Shown piece by piece: positions 42,303-52,336 of a stretch of 64,000 nucleotides of DNA (positions are counted from its first letter, which is position 1; each line of letters starts with the position of its first letter). The position numbers were made by a program, and so were the translations under genes. The DNA is from Verrucomicrobiales bacterium (GTDB lineage Bacteria > Verrucomicrobiota > Verrucomicrobiia > Verrucomicrobiales > DEV007): positions 186,001 through 250,000 of the forward strand of contig JARGPJ010000002.1 of NCBI GenBank assembly GCA_029212615.1. The letters are read 5' to 3'. The notes beneath the pieces are model-generated. The model did not search any database and had not been told where the DNA came from. It was given only the letters and a program-made list of their open reading frames with translations.

Positions 42303-43547
42303 CTACTCCCCAATTGCGTAAAGCATCGTCCCGGAACGAATCAACAGCTGGCCGCCCGTTGGTGTGATCGTCGCACGAAAGGTTTCGTCTTTGGCATCGA
42401 TCCCCAGCGTATTCACGGACACGATGTCGAGCTCCTTACCGGGGCGGATCACTACCACATCCCCTCCGGTTACAGTTTGAAGATAGATTAAGCCATTCGC
42501 GACCAGTGGCGCAGCTGCGACTTCGACAGAACCGGTATCCACGAGCCGTTCACTATAGAAAATCTCGCCGGTATCAGCGTCGTAGCAACTGACAATACCA
42601 CTCATGCTGCTGATAAAAAGATAGCCGTCAACGACCACCGGTGAAGGAAGGTCACGCCCTCCTTTGCGCGAAGCGCTCCAGAGGCGGTGTGTATTCGTCA
42701 CATTTCCCGATCCTCCGGGCTGCACACAATAGGTGTCCCCGGGCTTTCCGTTGACCACGTACAGTTTTCCATCAGCAAATTCAGGAACCGGCGTCCCCCG
42801 CCCGTTAAATCCCTCACAAAACCAGAGTTCTTTGCCGCTGTCGGGATCATAGCCCCGGACACCGAACTCTCCGTTGAGAACAAGCTCGCGCCGCTCCCCT
42901 GTGTCAATGAGGATAGGCGTGCTCCAACCGCCGCGTGGCTTTTCCTCACGTCGGGTGCTCCAAATTTCGCTTCCATCCTCAAGATTCAGGGCAACGAGGC
43001 GGGAGCCTCCCATGGAATCGCAATTTTGAATCACTTTTCCATCAACGATGATAGGTGACGCGGCGATGCCCCAGGATCCCGCGAAAATACCCAGGTCGAC
43101 TGACCATTGCTTTTCCCCTTTGGTCGTGAAGCAATGAATCCCCGCCGGACCAAAGAACGCGACGACATTCTTTCCATCCGTGACGCAGCTGGGAGTCGCC
43201 CGGCTGTTCATCGAATGAATCTCTTCGGGCGAATCACTGACAACCGTCTCACTCCAGACAAGACTTCCGTCAGTTTTCGAAAAGCACATCACATAGCGCT
43301 CAGTGCCGTCCTCTGAGGCTCCACTGAGAAACACCTCGTCGCCCCAGACAACCGGGGATGACTGCCCACTCCCCTTGAGTTCCGTTTTCCAGATGATGTT
43401 CGATTCATCCCACGAAGTCGGGAGATTCGTTGCGAGCGTGTGGCCACGGCCGGTCGGCCCGCGAAACTGTGCCCAATTTTCTTCGGCAGGAAGCTCTCCT
43501 GACAAAACACTGATGAGTAGAACGGGTAAGAGACGATAAGACATCAT
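42303..43547 (-). CDS. Secreted PQQ-like beta-propeller protein
   Basis: A 414-residue exported protein with a signal peptide (LLPVLLISVLSGELPAE). The mature opening N-W-A-Q-F-R-G-P-T-G-R-G is shared with the paralogue at 30338-31606. Blade motifs include S-K-T-D-G-S-L-V-W-S-E, L-E-D-G-S-E-I-W-S-T and D-P-D-S-G-K-E-L-W. It may be a periplasmic dehydrogenase-like or structural propeller. It begins 2 bp after the methyltransferase stop on the same strand, an operon-like spacing, and runs convergently into the ABC exporter gene (6 bp apart). Confidence 0.85.
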   Translation of the reverse strand: MMSYRLLPVLLISVLSGELPAEENWAQFRGPTGRGHTLATNLPTSWDESNIIWKTELKGSGQSSPVVWGDEVFLSGASEDGTERYVMCFSKTDGSLVWSETVVSDSPEEIHSMNSRATPSCVTDGKNVVAFFGPAGIHCFTTKGEKQWSVDLGIFAGSWGIAASPIIVDGKVIQNCDSMGGSRLVALNLEDGSEIWSTRREEKPRGGWSTPILIDTGERRELVLNGEFGVRGYDPDSGKELWFCEGFNGRGTPVPEFADGKLYVVNGKPGDTYCVQPGGSGNVTNTHRLWSASRKGGRDLPSPVVVDGYLFISSMSGIVSCYDADTGEIFYSERLVDTGSVEVAAAPLVANGLIYLQTVTGGDVVVIRPGKELDIVSVNTLGIDAKDETFRATITPTGGQLLIRSGTMLYAIGE

Positions 43548-43549
43548 GG

Positions 43550-44260
43550 TTAAAACGGTTTTTGATAGACAATAAAATGCTGGATAGGAAGAAAATCCCG
43601 AACTTCGACAAACTCCATTCCGACGGCTTTCATTTCACGCGTAAGCTGTTTCACCGTCATCTTGTGTAAAGGCTTGATCGGCACACCGGGATCTTCACCG
43701 CGATACTCGAGAAAAACGATTCGTCCACCGGGCTTGAGTCCCTTCACAATCGATTCTGCCATTTCACGGGGGTGCGAAAATTCATGGTAGGCATCAACCA
43801 TCAGTGCAAGGTCGACGGATGCAGCTTCGAGTTTTGTATCCTCAATCGTTCCAAGGTGTGTCTGGACATTGATGACCTGCTTTAGCTTCTTTCTCCCTTC
43901 GATAAAATCGAGCATTTCCGGCTGGATATCGACGGCAACCACCTTTCCCTCGGGAACTAACGGAGCGAGGAGGAAGGAAAAGAATCCGGAACCTGCTCCA
44001 ATGTCAGCGACCACGGAGTCCTCGCTGAGACCGAGCTGATCCATGACGAGGGAGGGCCTTTCCTCTCCCTCCCTGTCGCGCCGCTCAAGCCACCCGATCG
44101 CATGCTGGCTGACCACTTCGGAAATCTCCCGCCCCATGTAAACTTTGCCGGTTCCGTCGCGTGAAGGCGCCTTCTCCGAATAGTGGACGGCAGGCTCTTC
44201 CGCCACGAGGCAGAAGCCCGGAGCCGAACTCAGGAGAAACAAAATGGAGAAACGAAACAT
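43550..44260 (-). CDS. Class I SAM-dependent methyltransferase with signal peptide
   Basis: A 236-residue protein. The Rossmann SAM site is V-A-D-I-G-A-G-S-G-F-F (about residues 80-90), followed by an acidic loop V-A-V-D-I-Q-P-E-M-L and motif L-A-L-M-V-D-A-Y-H-E-F. The N-terminus (F-S-I-L-F-L-L-S-S-A-P-G-F-C-L-V-A) is a predicted signal peptide, so it would be exported although SAM is not normally outside the cytoplasm. The start at 44260 gives this signal; the frame extends to 44287. It is two bases upstream of the PQQ-like gene. Confidence 0.82.
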   Translation of the reverse strand: MFRFSILFLLSSAPGFCLVAEEPAVHYSEKAPSRDGTGKVYMGREISEVVSQHAIGWLERRDREGEERPSLVMDQLGLSEDSVVADIGAGSGFFSFLLAPLVPEGKVVAVDIQPEMLDFIEGRKKLKQVINVQTHLGTIEDTKLEAASVDLALMVDAYHEFSHPREMAESIVKGLKPGGRIVFLEYRGEDPGVPIKPLHKMTVKQLTREMKAVGMEFVEVRDFLPIQHFIVYQKPF

Positions 44261-44386
44261 CTCTGGAGAATGCTCGACACCGGTCAAAAACGAAAGGCCG
44301 AATCCTCCCCGATCGCGCAGTCAAAATGAACGCATTTTTGAGGATTGCTTGAATGTCCTCAGAGGCGTAATGTCGAGCCAGTATTT

Positions 44387-45724
44387 ATGGCGGAAGAAGA
44401 CGACTCGAAGAAACAGCACGTTATTTTTGGAAGTGCCGGTATGGCGGCATCCGGCATGATGCCCGGCCAAAAGCTCAAACGAAAGCCACAGAAGGAAGAG
44501 CCCTCAATTAATGAGGCTGTCGAAGAGAAAGCCGAGGAGGTCATTTCAGAAAATATTGCACCTCAAGTTCTCAAGGAGGAGAAACCCGAATCCAGTCCTC
44601 TTGTGCCACCGCCTTTCACCGGGCTTCGCGCGGTTATTGCAGGTCATTCCGGCGCCGGCGATTTCGGCCACGGTCTCGATTCCATTTTTCAACGACTCAA
44701 TGGAGTTCGTCTCTCCGGGCTCTACGACGGAAACGAAGATACGCTTGAAGACACGAAAGCGCATACCGGCGCTCCCGTCGGCTACGCCGATTTCAAGCTG
44801 ATGCTGGAAGAAGTAAAACCGGACCTCGTCTGTGTCGCGCCGGAATGGACGGATCAACGATACGGGATGATTAAGGCGGCGCTCGAATCCGGGGCACACA
44901 TCATCAGTGAAGCACCCCTCGCCCAGACCTTAAAAGAAGCCGACGAACTCCTGGCATTAGCAAAATCGAACCAAAGTGAAGTCGCGGTGATGGCTCCGAT
45001 GCGACTGGATCCACACGTCATAAAATTTCACCATGAGTACAGTAGCTTGATCGGCGAGCTGAAACAGATTCGGCTCTGGGGTGCTTGCGACGACACTGCA
45101 GGTGGTGAGGATATGATCCTTACCGGCACTCAGCTTTTCGATCTGGTGCGCCTGTTTGCCGGCGAGGTGAACTATTGCACCGCCAGCGTCTCAAGCGACG
45201 GAATGGCCGCCATCGCCGAAGATGCCCACGTCTCTAAAACACGAAACCTTGGAGCCCTCCTCGGAAATGTCATCCACGCAGAGTTTGAAATGGCATCCGG
45301 CATTCAAGTTTCTTTCGTTTCCGATCATGCCATGCAGTCATCGCTGGGCTCTGCCGGGATCGAATTTATCGGCACCAAATCCCGCATGCGTTTATTTGCG
45401 GGGACGCCGGTGACGCTTTCTTTGCTCAAGGATCCAAAGCCGAACCTGGCCACCCGGGCAGATCAATGGGAGCAGTGGCCCGCCACTGAGGGGCCCTACC
45501 ATTTACCGGTCGACCGCTTGACAGGCGACGACGCTTCGAATCGACTCGTAGTGAACGACTGGATCAAAGCGATCAGAAAAGGCGAAAGCCCTGCTGCCTC
45601 GATGGAGAACGCTCTCAAGGCTCTCGAAATGGCGCACGGCGTCTGGCAGGCAGCCGTGACGATGAAACGCGCCTTCTTCCCCCTCGCCAATCGTCTCCAT
45701 CCTCTCAGCGAAGAATCTCAATGA
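44387..45724 (+). CDS. Gfo/Idh/MocA-like protein lacking the catalytic lysine
   Basis: A 445-residue protein. A disordered, Glu/Lys/Pro-rich N-terminal extension (about 1-80) precedes a Rossmann domain with A-G-H-S-G-A-G-D-F-G-H near residues 88-98. The position of the conserved E-K-P motif reads H-I-I-S-E-A-P-L-A, so lysine is replaced by alanine; oxidoreductase activity is doubtful. The C-terminal substrate-like domain continues to the end. No export signal is seen. The start at 44387 was chosen because the longer frame from 44345 adds unrelated residues. It may be a regulatory or binding paralogue. Confidence 0.8.
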   Translation: MAEEDDSKKQHVIFGSAGMAASGMMPGQKLKRKPQKEEPSINEAVEEKAEEVISENIAPQVLKEEKPESSPLVPPPFTGLRAVIAGHSGAGDFGHGLDSIFQRLNGVRLSGLYDGNEDTLEDTKAHTGAPVGYADFKLMLEEVKPDLVCVAPEWTDQRYGMIKAALESGAHIISEAPLAQTLKEADELLALAKSNQSEVAVMAPMRLDPHVIKFHHEYSSLIGELKQIRLWGACDDTAGGEDMILTGTQLFDLVRLFAGEVNYCTASVSSDGMAAIAEDAHVSKTRNLGALLGNVIHAEFEMASGIQVSFVSDHAMQSSLGSAGIEFIGTKSRMRLFAGTPVTLSLLKDPKPNLATRADQWEQWPATEGPYHLPVDRLTGDDASNRLVVNDWIKAIRKGESPAASMENALKALEMAHGVWQAAVTMKRAFFPLANRLHPLSEESQ

Positions 45725-45790
45725 TTTAGCATTTGAGTCTGACCGCTCTATCCCCTTTGATGATTGCCGGTACCGCTACCCGTTTTTGAT

Positions 45791-46606
45791 ATGGCCGATC
45801 TTTTTACACTGGAAAATTTCTTCACTCTTCTCATGCTGGTCCTGCTCCAGGCAGTACTGGGTTTCGACAACCTTCTTTACATCTCGCTGGAATCACAGCG
45901 TGCCCCGGAAGCGGATCGCGCAAGGGTTCGGCGCATCGGTATCGGTCTTGCCATCATTCTAAGGATCGGCCTGCTTTTTGTCCTGGTGACCGTGATCGAC
46001 AAAGTGAAGGCGACCCTTTTCTCAATCGACACCACTTTTATTTCGGGGGAGTTCAACGTTCACAGTATCATTGTTCTCGTCGGTGGAGCGTTCATCATTT
46101 ACACAGCAGTGAAAGAAGTCTTTCACATGATTGCGATTCAACACGATGGAGAGGGACACATAGGAAAGGGATCAACTAAATCAGTAGGGCAGGTCATCAC
46201 CTGGATCGTACTGATGAACCTCGTATTTTCCTTCGACTCCATCCTCAGTGCAATGGCTTTGACGAAGGTATTCGCCGTCATGGCAACAGCTATCGTCATT
46301 GGCGGAATTCTGATGATCTGGCTTGCTGATCGTGTCGCTTCTTTCCTCCAGAAGAACCGCATGTATGAAGTCCTTGGCCTCTTTATTCTTCTCATTGTCG
46401 GAGTCATGCTCCTCAGCGAAGGCGGGCATCTTGCGCACCTCAAGTTCTTCGGTCATGAAGTTCACCAGATGACTAAGGCGACGTTCTACTTCGTCATCAC
46501 TATCCTCGTGCTCACCGACATCGTTCAGGGACGCTATCAGAAAAAGCTCCTCGCCAAGCAGGATCTCGCTGCGAAGAAGCCAGCGGACACAACGGCGCAC
46601 GTCTAG
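45791..46606 (+). CDS. TerC family integral membrane protein
   Basis: A 271-residue membrane protein with about seven to eight segments. The TerC signature is seen as L-G-F-D-N-L-L-Y-I-S-L near residue 25 and the second F-D-S-I-L-S-A-M-A near residue 145; the two aspartates are the family's candidate metal ligands. Members are linked to manganese export or tellurite resistance. It stands alone, followed 36 bp later by an MFS transporter. The start at 45791 was chosen by homology to the family N-terminus, as no ribosome-binding site is present. Confidence 0.88.
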   Translation: MADLFTLENFFTLLMLVLLQAVLGFDNLLYISLESQRAPEADRARVRRIGIGLAIILRIGLLFVLVTVIDKVKATLFSIDTTFISGEFNVHSIIVLVGGAFIIYTAVKEVFHMIAIQHDGEGHIGKGSTKSVGQVITWIVLMNLVFSFDSILSAMALTKVFAVMATAIVIGGILMIWLADRVASFLQKNRMYEVLGLFILLIVGVMLLSEGGHLAHLKFFGHEVHQMTKATFYFVITILVLTDIVQGRYQKKLLAKQDLAAKKPADTTAHV

Positions 46607-46642
46607 GTGGGGATCGATCCTCCTCGTTAAAAAGCCCGGTGA

Positions 46643-47869
46643 ATGAAGCAGCGCAAACCGGCTCTTGTCTTCATTTTCATCACCCTCTTTCTCGATATTC
46701 TCGGGATAGGTCTCATTGTCCCGATCCTTCCAAAGCTCATCGAACAACTCGGTGACGGCCGGGTTGACTCAGCTTCGTTTATCTACGGCTGGCTGGTAGG
46801 GCTCTACTCCTTAATGCAGTTCATCTTTGCTCCTGTGATCGGGAGCCTTTCGGATCGTTTTGGCCGGCGACCGGTCATCCTCCTTTCCCTCTTCGGAACC
46901 GGTCTCGACTACTTTCTGCTCGCCTGGGCACCGACGCTCTCCTGGTTTTTCGCGGGACGGTTAATCTCGGGAATAAGCGGGGCGAACTATTCTGCCGCCG
47001 CCGCGTATGTCGCCGATGTCAGCCCTCCGGAGAAACGATCGGCAAACTTCGGTATCATTGGGGCCGCCTTCGGGCTTGGTTTTATCTTCGGCCCTGCACT
47101 CGGTGGCTGGCTCGGTGAATACGGTCTGCGCGTTCCTTTCCTCGCCGCCGGATTACTCACTCTGGTGAACTGGCTCTACGGTTTTCTCGTTCTTCCGGAA
47201 TCGTTAAAAAAAGAAAATATCCGGAAGTTCAAGCTCGAACGCGCCAATCCGATCGGGGCGCTCATGGAATTAAAACGCCAACCGCTTATCCTCGGGCTTT
47301 CCGGAAGCTATTTCATCAGTAGCATCGCCCATCAAGTCTACCCGAGTATTTGGGTTCTATACACAGGGTTCCGCTATCAATGGGACACCAAACAAACCGG
47401 CCTTTCGCTCGCTCTCGTTGGACTGATGGCAGCAATTGTCCAGGGCGGACTCGCCCGCAAAATTATCCCACGCATCGGAGAACGAAACTCAGCTGTTGGC
47501 GGGCTCATCATCATGGCCATAGCCTTGACCGGCTACGGCCTTGCCTCCGAAGGCTGGATTGTTTATTTCATTATCGTCTTCGGTTCACTATCCGGCATCG
47601 CGGTTCCGGCGATTCAGGGAATGGTTTCAAAGTCAGTCGGGGACAATGAACAGGGAGCCATCCAGGGATCCCTAACCAGTCTTCAAAGCATTGCCGGCTT
47701 CATAGGGCCCCTCCTTGCGACTTCGATCTTTGGATTCTTCATTAGTGGGAAAGCCCCCTTTATTCTACCTGGAGCCTCTTTCTTTTTCAGCGCCATCCTC
47801 AGTATCGTGGCTGCCATTCTTGCTGCCCTAAGCTTTCGCGATGATTCCCGGAGGTCCATGAGCAATTAA
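46643..47869 (+). CDS. MFS transporter, Tet-like (DHA1) family
   Basis: A 408-residue major facilitator protein with twelve membrane segments. The loop 2-3 motif A appears as G-S-L-S-D-R-F-G-R-R-P-V-I, and motif C-like G-L-G-F-I-F-G-P-A-L-G-G follows, both typical of tetracycline-type drug/H+ antiporters. Close relatives in databases include TCR/Tet proteins, but substrate cannot be inferred; a resistance role should not be assumed. It follows terC on the same strand without a shared ribosome-binding pattern. Weak pyrimidine-rich context before the ATG. Confidence 0.87.
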   Translation: MKQRKPALVFIFITLFLDILGIGLIVPILPKLIEQLGDGRVDSASFIYGWLVGLYSLMQFIFAPVIGSLSDRFGRRPVILLSLFGTGLDYFLLAWAPTLSWFFAGRLISGISGANYSAAAAYVADVSPPEKRSANFGIIGAAFGLGFIFGPALGGWLGEYGLRVPFLAAGLLTLVNWLYGFLVLPESLKKENIRKFKLERANPIGALMELKRQPLILGLSGSYFISSIAHQVYPSIWVLYTGFRYQWDTKQTGLSLALVGLMAAIVQGGLARKIIPRIGERNSAVGGLIIMAIALTGYGLASEGWIVYFIIVFGSLSGIAVPAIQGMVSKSVGDNEQGAIQGSLTSLQSIAGFIGPLLATSIFGFFISGKAPFILPGASFFFSAILSIVAAILAALSFRDDSRRSMSN

Positions 47870-47950
47870 CTGTCGACTGTCGCTTGGCATCAGCTGTGCT
47901 TTGATGCCCATTCATCTCGTTCACTCGTAACGAGTTCCGACACCTTCTCT

Positions 47951-50614
47951 ATGAGTAACTATTATCTTGCTTCACTTTCAGATCCTGAGTCTAAACGACT
48001 TCGGGAAGACCCCCTCAAACGCACAAACTGGAAGCTATGGGGGCCATACCTTTCAGAACGCCAGTGGGGCACTGTCAGGGAAGATTATTCGGGGGACTCC
48101 GATGCCTGGCGAAGTTTCCCAAGGGAGCATGCCCCTTCACGCACCTACCGGTGGGGTGAAGACGGCCTTCTCGGCTGGTGTGACCGCTACGGGAGACTTT
48201 GCTTCTCCCTTTCCCTCTGGAACGGAAAAGACCCCATTCTCAAGGAACGCCTCTTCGGGCTGACGAATCACGAGGGGAATCACGGCGAAGATGTGAAGGA
48301 GCTGTACTACTACCTCGACTCCACACCGACGCACTCCTTTGCAAAATCGCTCTACAAATACCCACATGCCGAGTTTCCCTACGAAGATCTCATCAAGACA
48401 AACGGAAAACGATCGCGCTCCGAACCGGAGTACGAAATTGAGGACACAGGTGTCTTTGACGAGGATCGATTCTTTGATATTGAAGTGAGCTACGCCAAGG
48501 CTGCTCCTGAAGATCTTCTTATCGTCGTCAAGGTAACAAATCGGGGGCCCGATGAAGCAGACCTCACCCTCCTGCCCTCACTGTGGTTCAGAAATACCTG
48601 GTCATGGGGGCGAGAGAGTGAAGACACGACGGAAAAACCTGCGATTCGCCTTGAGGAGGGAATTCTCGTCACAGAACACGAGACCCTTCCGCCCTACCAA
48701 TTCGCAGTCGATGACGAAGCTGAAATTTGGTTCACTGAGAACGAGACCAATCCTGCCCTGTGGGGTAAAGAGCCAAAACCTAATGGCCCACAACATTTTA
48801 AGGACGCCTTCAGTGAAGCACTGATAGAGGGAAACAAAACCGCGCTCAAAACCGATGGTGTCGGCACAAAGGCAGCGGCAATGATACCACTTACGGTTGG
48901 AGCCGGGGAATCGAGGGAGTATCGTTTCCGTCTAAGTCGTCGATCGGAAGCCCCCTCTTCCGGGCAACTGTTCGGCGATGCCTTCAGCGAAATATTTCAG
49001 GCGCGCTCAGAAGACGCGGATCAATTCTATGACACCCGTCATTCCAAAGAACTGCCGGCGGATGACTCCTTGATCCTTCGTCAGTCCTACGCAGGCCTCA
49101 TGTGGACGAAGCAGTTCTACCATTTTATCGTCAACGACTGGCTCGACGGTGATCCTGACAACCCCGCCCCGAAACAGCGACGACAGGGCCGCAACAGCGA
49201 TTGGGGGCACCTCTTCAATCGTGATATTATTTCCATGCCCGACAAGTGGGAATATCCCTGGTATGCCGCCTGGGACCTGGCTTTTCATACGCTTCCGATT
49301 GCAGAAATCGATCCCCATTTTGCCAAGAGGCAACTCAGTCTCTTCCTGCGGGAATGGTACATGCACCCCAACGGACAACTCCCTGCCTACGAGTGGAACT
49401 TCAGCGACGTAAACCCTCCCGTTCATGCCTGGGCGGTATGGCGGGTTTATAAAATCGCAGCTGAAAGGGGCGATCGCGACCTCTCCTTTCTTGCCTCGGC
49501 TTTTCAGAAGCTCCTCATGAACTTCACCTGGTGGGTGAACCGAAAGGACGAGAGTGGAAACAATCTTTTCTCCGGCGGTTTCCTTGGGCTTGATAACATT
49601 GGTGTATTCGACCGATCGGAAGGCCTGCCATTCGGCGCCTCACTTGAACAAGCCGACGGCACCGGCTGGATGGCATTTTATTGCACGACGATGATGGCGA
49701 TGGCGATCGAACTCTCTGAAGAAGACAAGGCCTATGAAGATCTCGCCTCTAAATTTTTTGAGCATTTCGTCACCATCACGCTCGCCATCAATGGGCACGG
49801 GAGGCATGACGGCCTCTGGTGCAAAGAAGAGGGATTCTACTACGACTGGCTCACCAAAGACGGCAAGCGAAACCCTCTTTCAGTCCGTTCACTCGTCGGA
49901 CTCTTACCCCTTATAGCCGTCGAGATTCTCGACCGCGACCACATCGAACCTCTCAAAGGGTTCAGTGAACGCACCAACTGGTTCGTCGAAAACCGCCCTC
50001 ATCTCGCTGAATCGGTCTCTTCGCTCAATGAAAATGGAGAAAAACGACTTCTCTCCTGCTGCTCAAAGGAACGTTTGACCTCATTGCTCAGCTTCCTCTT
50101 CGATGAAAATGAGTTTCTCTCTCCTTTCGGGATTCGCTCACTATCTAAATATCACGAAAAGCATCCGTTCTCCGTGAAGCTCGAGACCGGTGTATACACA
50201 ATCAAATATACCCCCGGCGAATCAGATTCCCCCATGTTTGGAGGGAACTCAAACTGGCGCGGACCGATCTGGTTTCCGATGAATTACCTCCTCATCGAAG
50301 CACTCGAGAGATATCATCACTTCTACGGAGACGACTTTCTGGTCGAGTTCCCAACTGGATCCGGGAAGCTCGTCAATCTACAGGAAGCGGCCCATCAAAT
50401 CGGGGAGCGACTGATCTCACTCTTCCGCATCAACAGCATGGACAATCAACGGCCCGCGCACGGCACCTCGTCATTACATGAATCAACTCGCAAAGAGGGC
50501 GATCTCATTCATTTCTACGAATACTTTCATGCTGAAACGGGCGAAGGACTCGGCGCCTCACACCAAACTGGGTGGACAGCGCTGGTAAGCAGGCTCATTC
50601 AGAAATACGAGTAG
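47951..50614 (+). CDS. GH63-like glucosidase
   Basis: An 887-residue cytosolic glycoside hydrolase resembling GH63 (alpha-glucosidase/mannosyl-oligosaccharide glucosidase type). The N-terminal beta-sandwich opens with L-R-E-D-P-L-K-R-T-N-W-K-L-W-G-P-Y-L, and the C-terminal (alpha/alpha)6 barrel has W-L-D-G-D-P, Y-E-W-N-F-S-D-V-N-P-P and the family block G-N-S-N-W-R-G-P-I-W-F-P-M-N-Y-L. No signal peptide is visible. Catalytic acid and base likely fall in the Asp/Glu of these blocks. Physiological role could be handling of alpha-glucans or glucosylated compatible solutes, an inference. Confidence 0.82.
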   Translation: MSNYYLASLSDPESKRLREDPLKRTNWKLWGPYLSERQWGTVREDYSGDSDAWRSFPREHAPSRTYRWGEDGLLGWCDRYGRLCFSLSLWNGKDPILKERLFGLTNHEGNHGEDVKELYYYLDSTPTHSFAKSLYKYPHAEFPYEDLIKTNGKRSRSEPEYEIEDTGVFDEDRFFDIEVSYAKAAPEDLLIVVKVTNRGPDEADLTLLPSLWFRNTWSWGRESEDTTEKPAIRLEEGILVTEHETLPPYQFAVDDEAEIWFTENETNPALWGKEPKPNGPQHFKDAFSEALIEGNKTALKTDGVGTKAAAMIPLTVGAGESREYRFRLSRRSEAPSSGQLFGDAFSEIFQARSEDADQFYDTRHSKELPADDSLILRQSYAGLMWTKQFYHFIVNDWLDGDPDNPAPKQRRQGRNSDWGHLFNRDIISMPDKWEYPWYAAWDLAFHTLPIAEIDPHFAKRQLSLFLREWYMHPNGQLPAYEWNFSDVNPPVHAWAVWRVYKIAAERGDRDLSFLASAFQKLLMNFTWWVNRKDESGNNLFSGGFLGLDNIGVFDRSEGLPFGASLEQADGTGWMAFYCTTMMAMAIELSEEDKAYEDLASKFFEHFVTITLAINGHGRHDGLWCKEEGFYYDWLTKDGKRNPLSVRSLVGLLPLIAVEILDRDHIEPLKGFSERTNWFVENRPHLAESVSSLNENGEKRLLSCCSKERLTSLLSFLFDENEFLSPFGIRSLSKYHEKHPFSVKLETGVYTIKYTPGESDSPMFGGNSNWRGPIWFPMNYLLIEALERYHHFYGDDFLVEFPTGSGKLVNLQEAAHQIGERLISLFRINSMDNQRPAHGTSSLHESTRKEGDLIHFYEYFHAETGEGLGASHQTGWTALVSRLIQKYE

Positions 50615-50699
50615 TTGACTGTCAGTCATTTAGGCGAAAACCTCCTCTCGATCATCGATCGCCGGGCATTAGGAGCTCACCTAAGGCCACTGAGCGGAA

Positions 50700-50748
50700 A
50701 AACTACATCTTGTGGTGTTTTTCAAATTGACACCCCTACATCTTGTTG
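50700..50748 (+). promoter_or_regulatory. Two NrdR-box-like repeats flanking a TTGACA
   Basis: CTACATCTTGT occurs at 50703-50713 and again at 50736-50746, 33 bp apart (about three helical turns). Both match the core of the NrdR operator (acaCwAtATaTwGtgt) at the conserved C, A, A-T, T and G positions. A perfect TTGACA lies between them at 50727-50732, though no good -10 is seen. GGTGT-N11-ACACC also brackets this segment. It sits 42-90 bp before the nrdR start, so autoregulation is likely. Confidence 0.65.
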
Positions 50749-50789
50749 CAACGCTGCATTAGGTCTCAAACTTGCGACCTATTTTTGCA

Positions 50790-51293
50790 ATGCGTTGTAT
50801 CAAGTGCAGTAGCCTGGATGATAAAGTGATCGATTCGAGACTGTCAAAAGACGGTTTCTCGATTCGCCGTCGTCGTGAATGCCTCGAATGTGCACACCGA
50901 TTCACGACCTACGAGCAGGTCGAACGCCGTGACATGCTCGTGATCAAGCGCGATGGAACCCGCGAACCGTTCAAGCGCGAGAAGCTCCTCTCAGGGCTCA
51001 TCAAAGCATGCGAGAAACGCCCGGTTTCTCTGGAGGTGCTGGAGACAGCCGTTGAAGAGATCGTAAACGATCTGACGGCCGAGGGACTTAAAGAGTTCCC
51101 CAGCCGGATGATCGGGCCTCAAGTCATGGCGCGCCTTCAGAAAATCGATCCTGTCGCTTTCGTCCGCTACGCCTCGGTCTATCGCCAGTTTCAAGACGTC
51201 GGTGAGTTCAACGACGTCATTGAATCTCTTGAAAGTGCCCCGATCGACAGCCTTCTCCAGCCCGACCTGTTCGAGGCGGGAAAACGACGCTGA
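50790..51293 (+). CDS. nrdR: Transcriptional repressor of ribonucleotide reductase genes
   Basis: A 167-residue NrdR protein. The N-terminal zinc ribbon uses C3, C6, C31 and C34 (M-R-C-I-K-C and E-C-L-E-C), with the family stretch R-R-R-R-E-C and H-R-F-T-T-Y-E. An ATP-cone domain follows (about 45-150) that senses ATP/dATP, with V-I-K-R-D-G-T-R-E-P-F. Repressor boxes bind upstream of nrd genes in other bacteria; similar boxes precede this gene itself. The start at 50790 removes six residues before the zinc-ribbon cysteine. A hypothetical gene and hinT follow. Confidence 0.95.
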   Translation: MRCIKCSSLDDKVIDSRLSKDGFSIRRRRECLECAHRFTTYEQVERRDMLVIKRDGTREPFKREKLLSGLIKACEKRPVSLEVLETAVEEIVNDLTAEGLKEFPSRMIGPQVMARLQKIDPVAFVRYASVYRQFQDVGEFNDVIESLESAPIDSLLQPDLFEAGKRR

Positions 51294-51352
51294 GCCCCTT
51301 CCCCTTTCCACACACAAACACACACCCGAAACACCGCACCCACAGACCTTTC

Positions 51353-52269
<917 letters not shown>

Positions 52270-52274
52270 GCCCA

Positions 52275-52300
52275 CCGGGTTAAATATTCCCATTAACCGG
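52275..52300 (+). terminator. Hairpin after hinT
   Basis: CCGG(G)TTAA and TTAACCGG form a stem with one bulged G and a nine-base loop, and the flanks extend it with further complementary bases (TAGGCC and GGAGG...CTAG). It lies directly after the stop codon; there is no U-tract. Confidence 0.35.
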
Positions 52301-52336
52301 TTGGAGGTCTAGCCATTCTGCTTATAGACTGGCTCA

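Noticed and set aside
46643-47869. Tetracycline resistance gene
   Set aside because: Only general DHA1 motifs are shared; substrate cannot be inferred from sequence.
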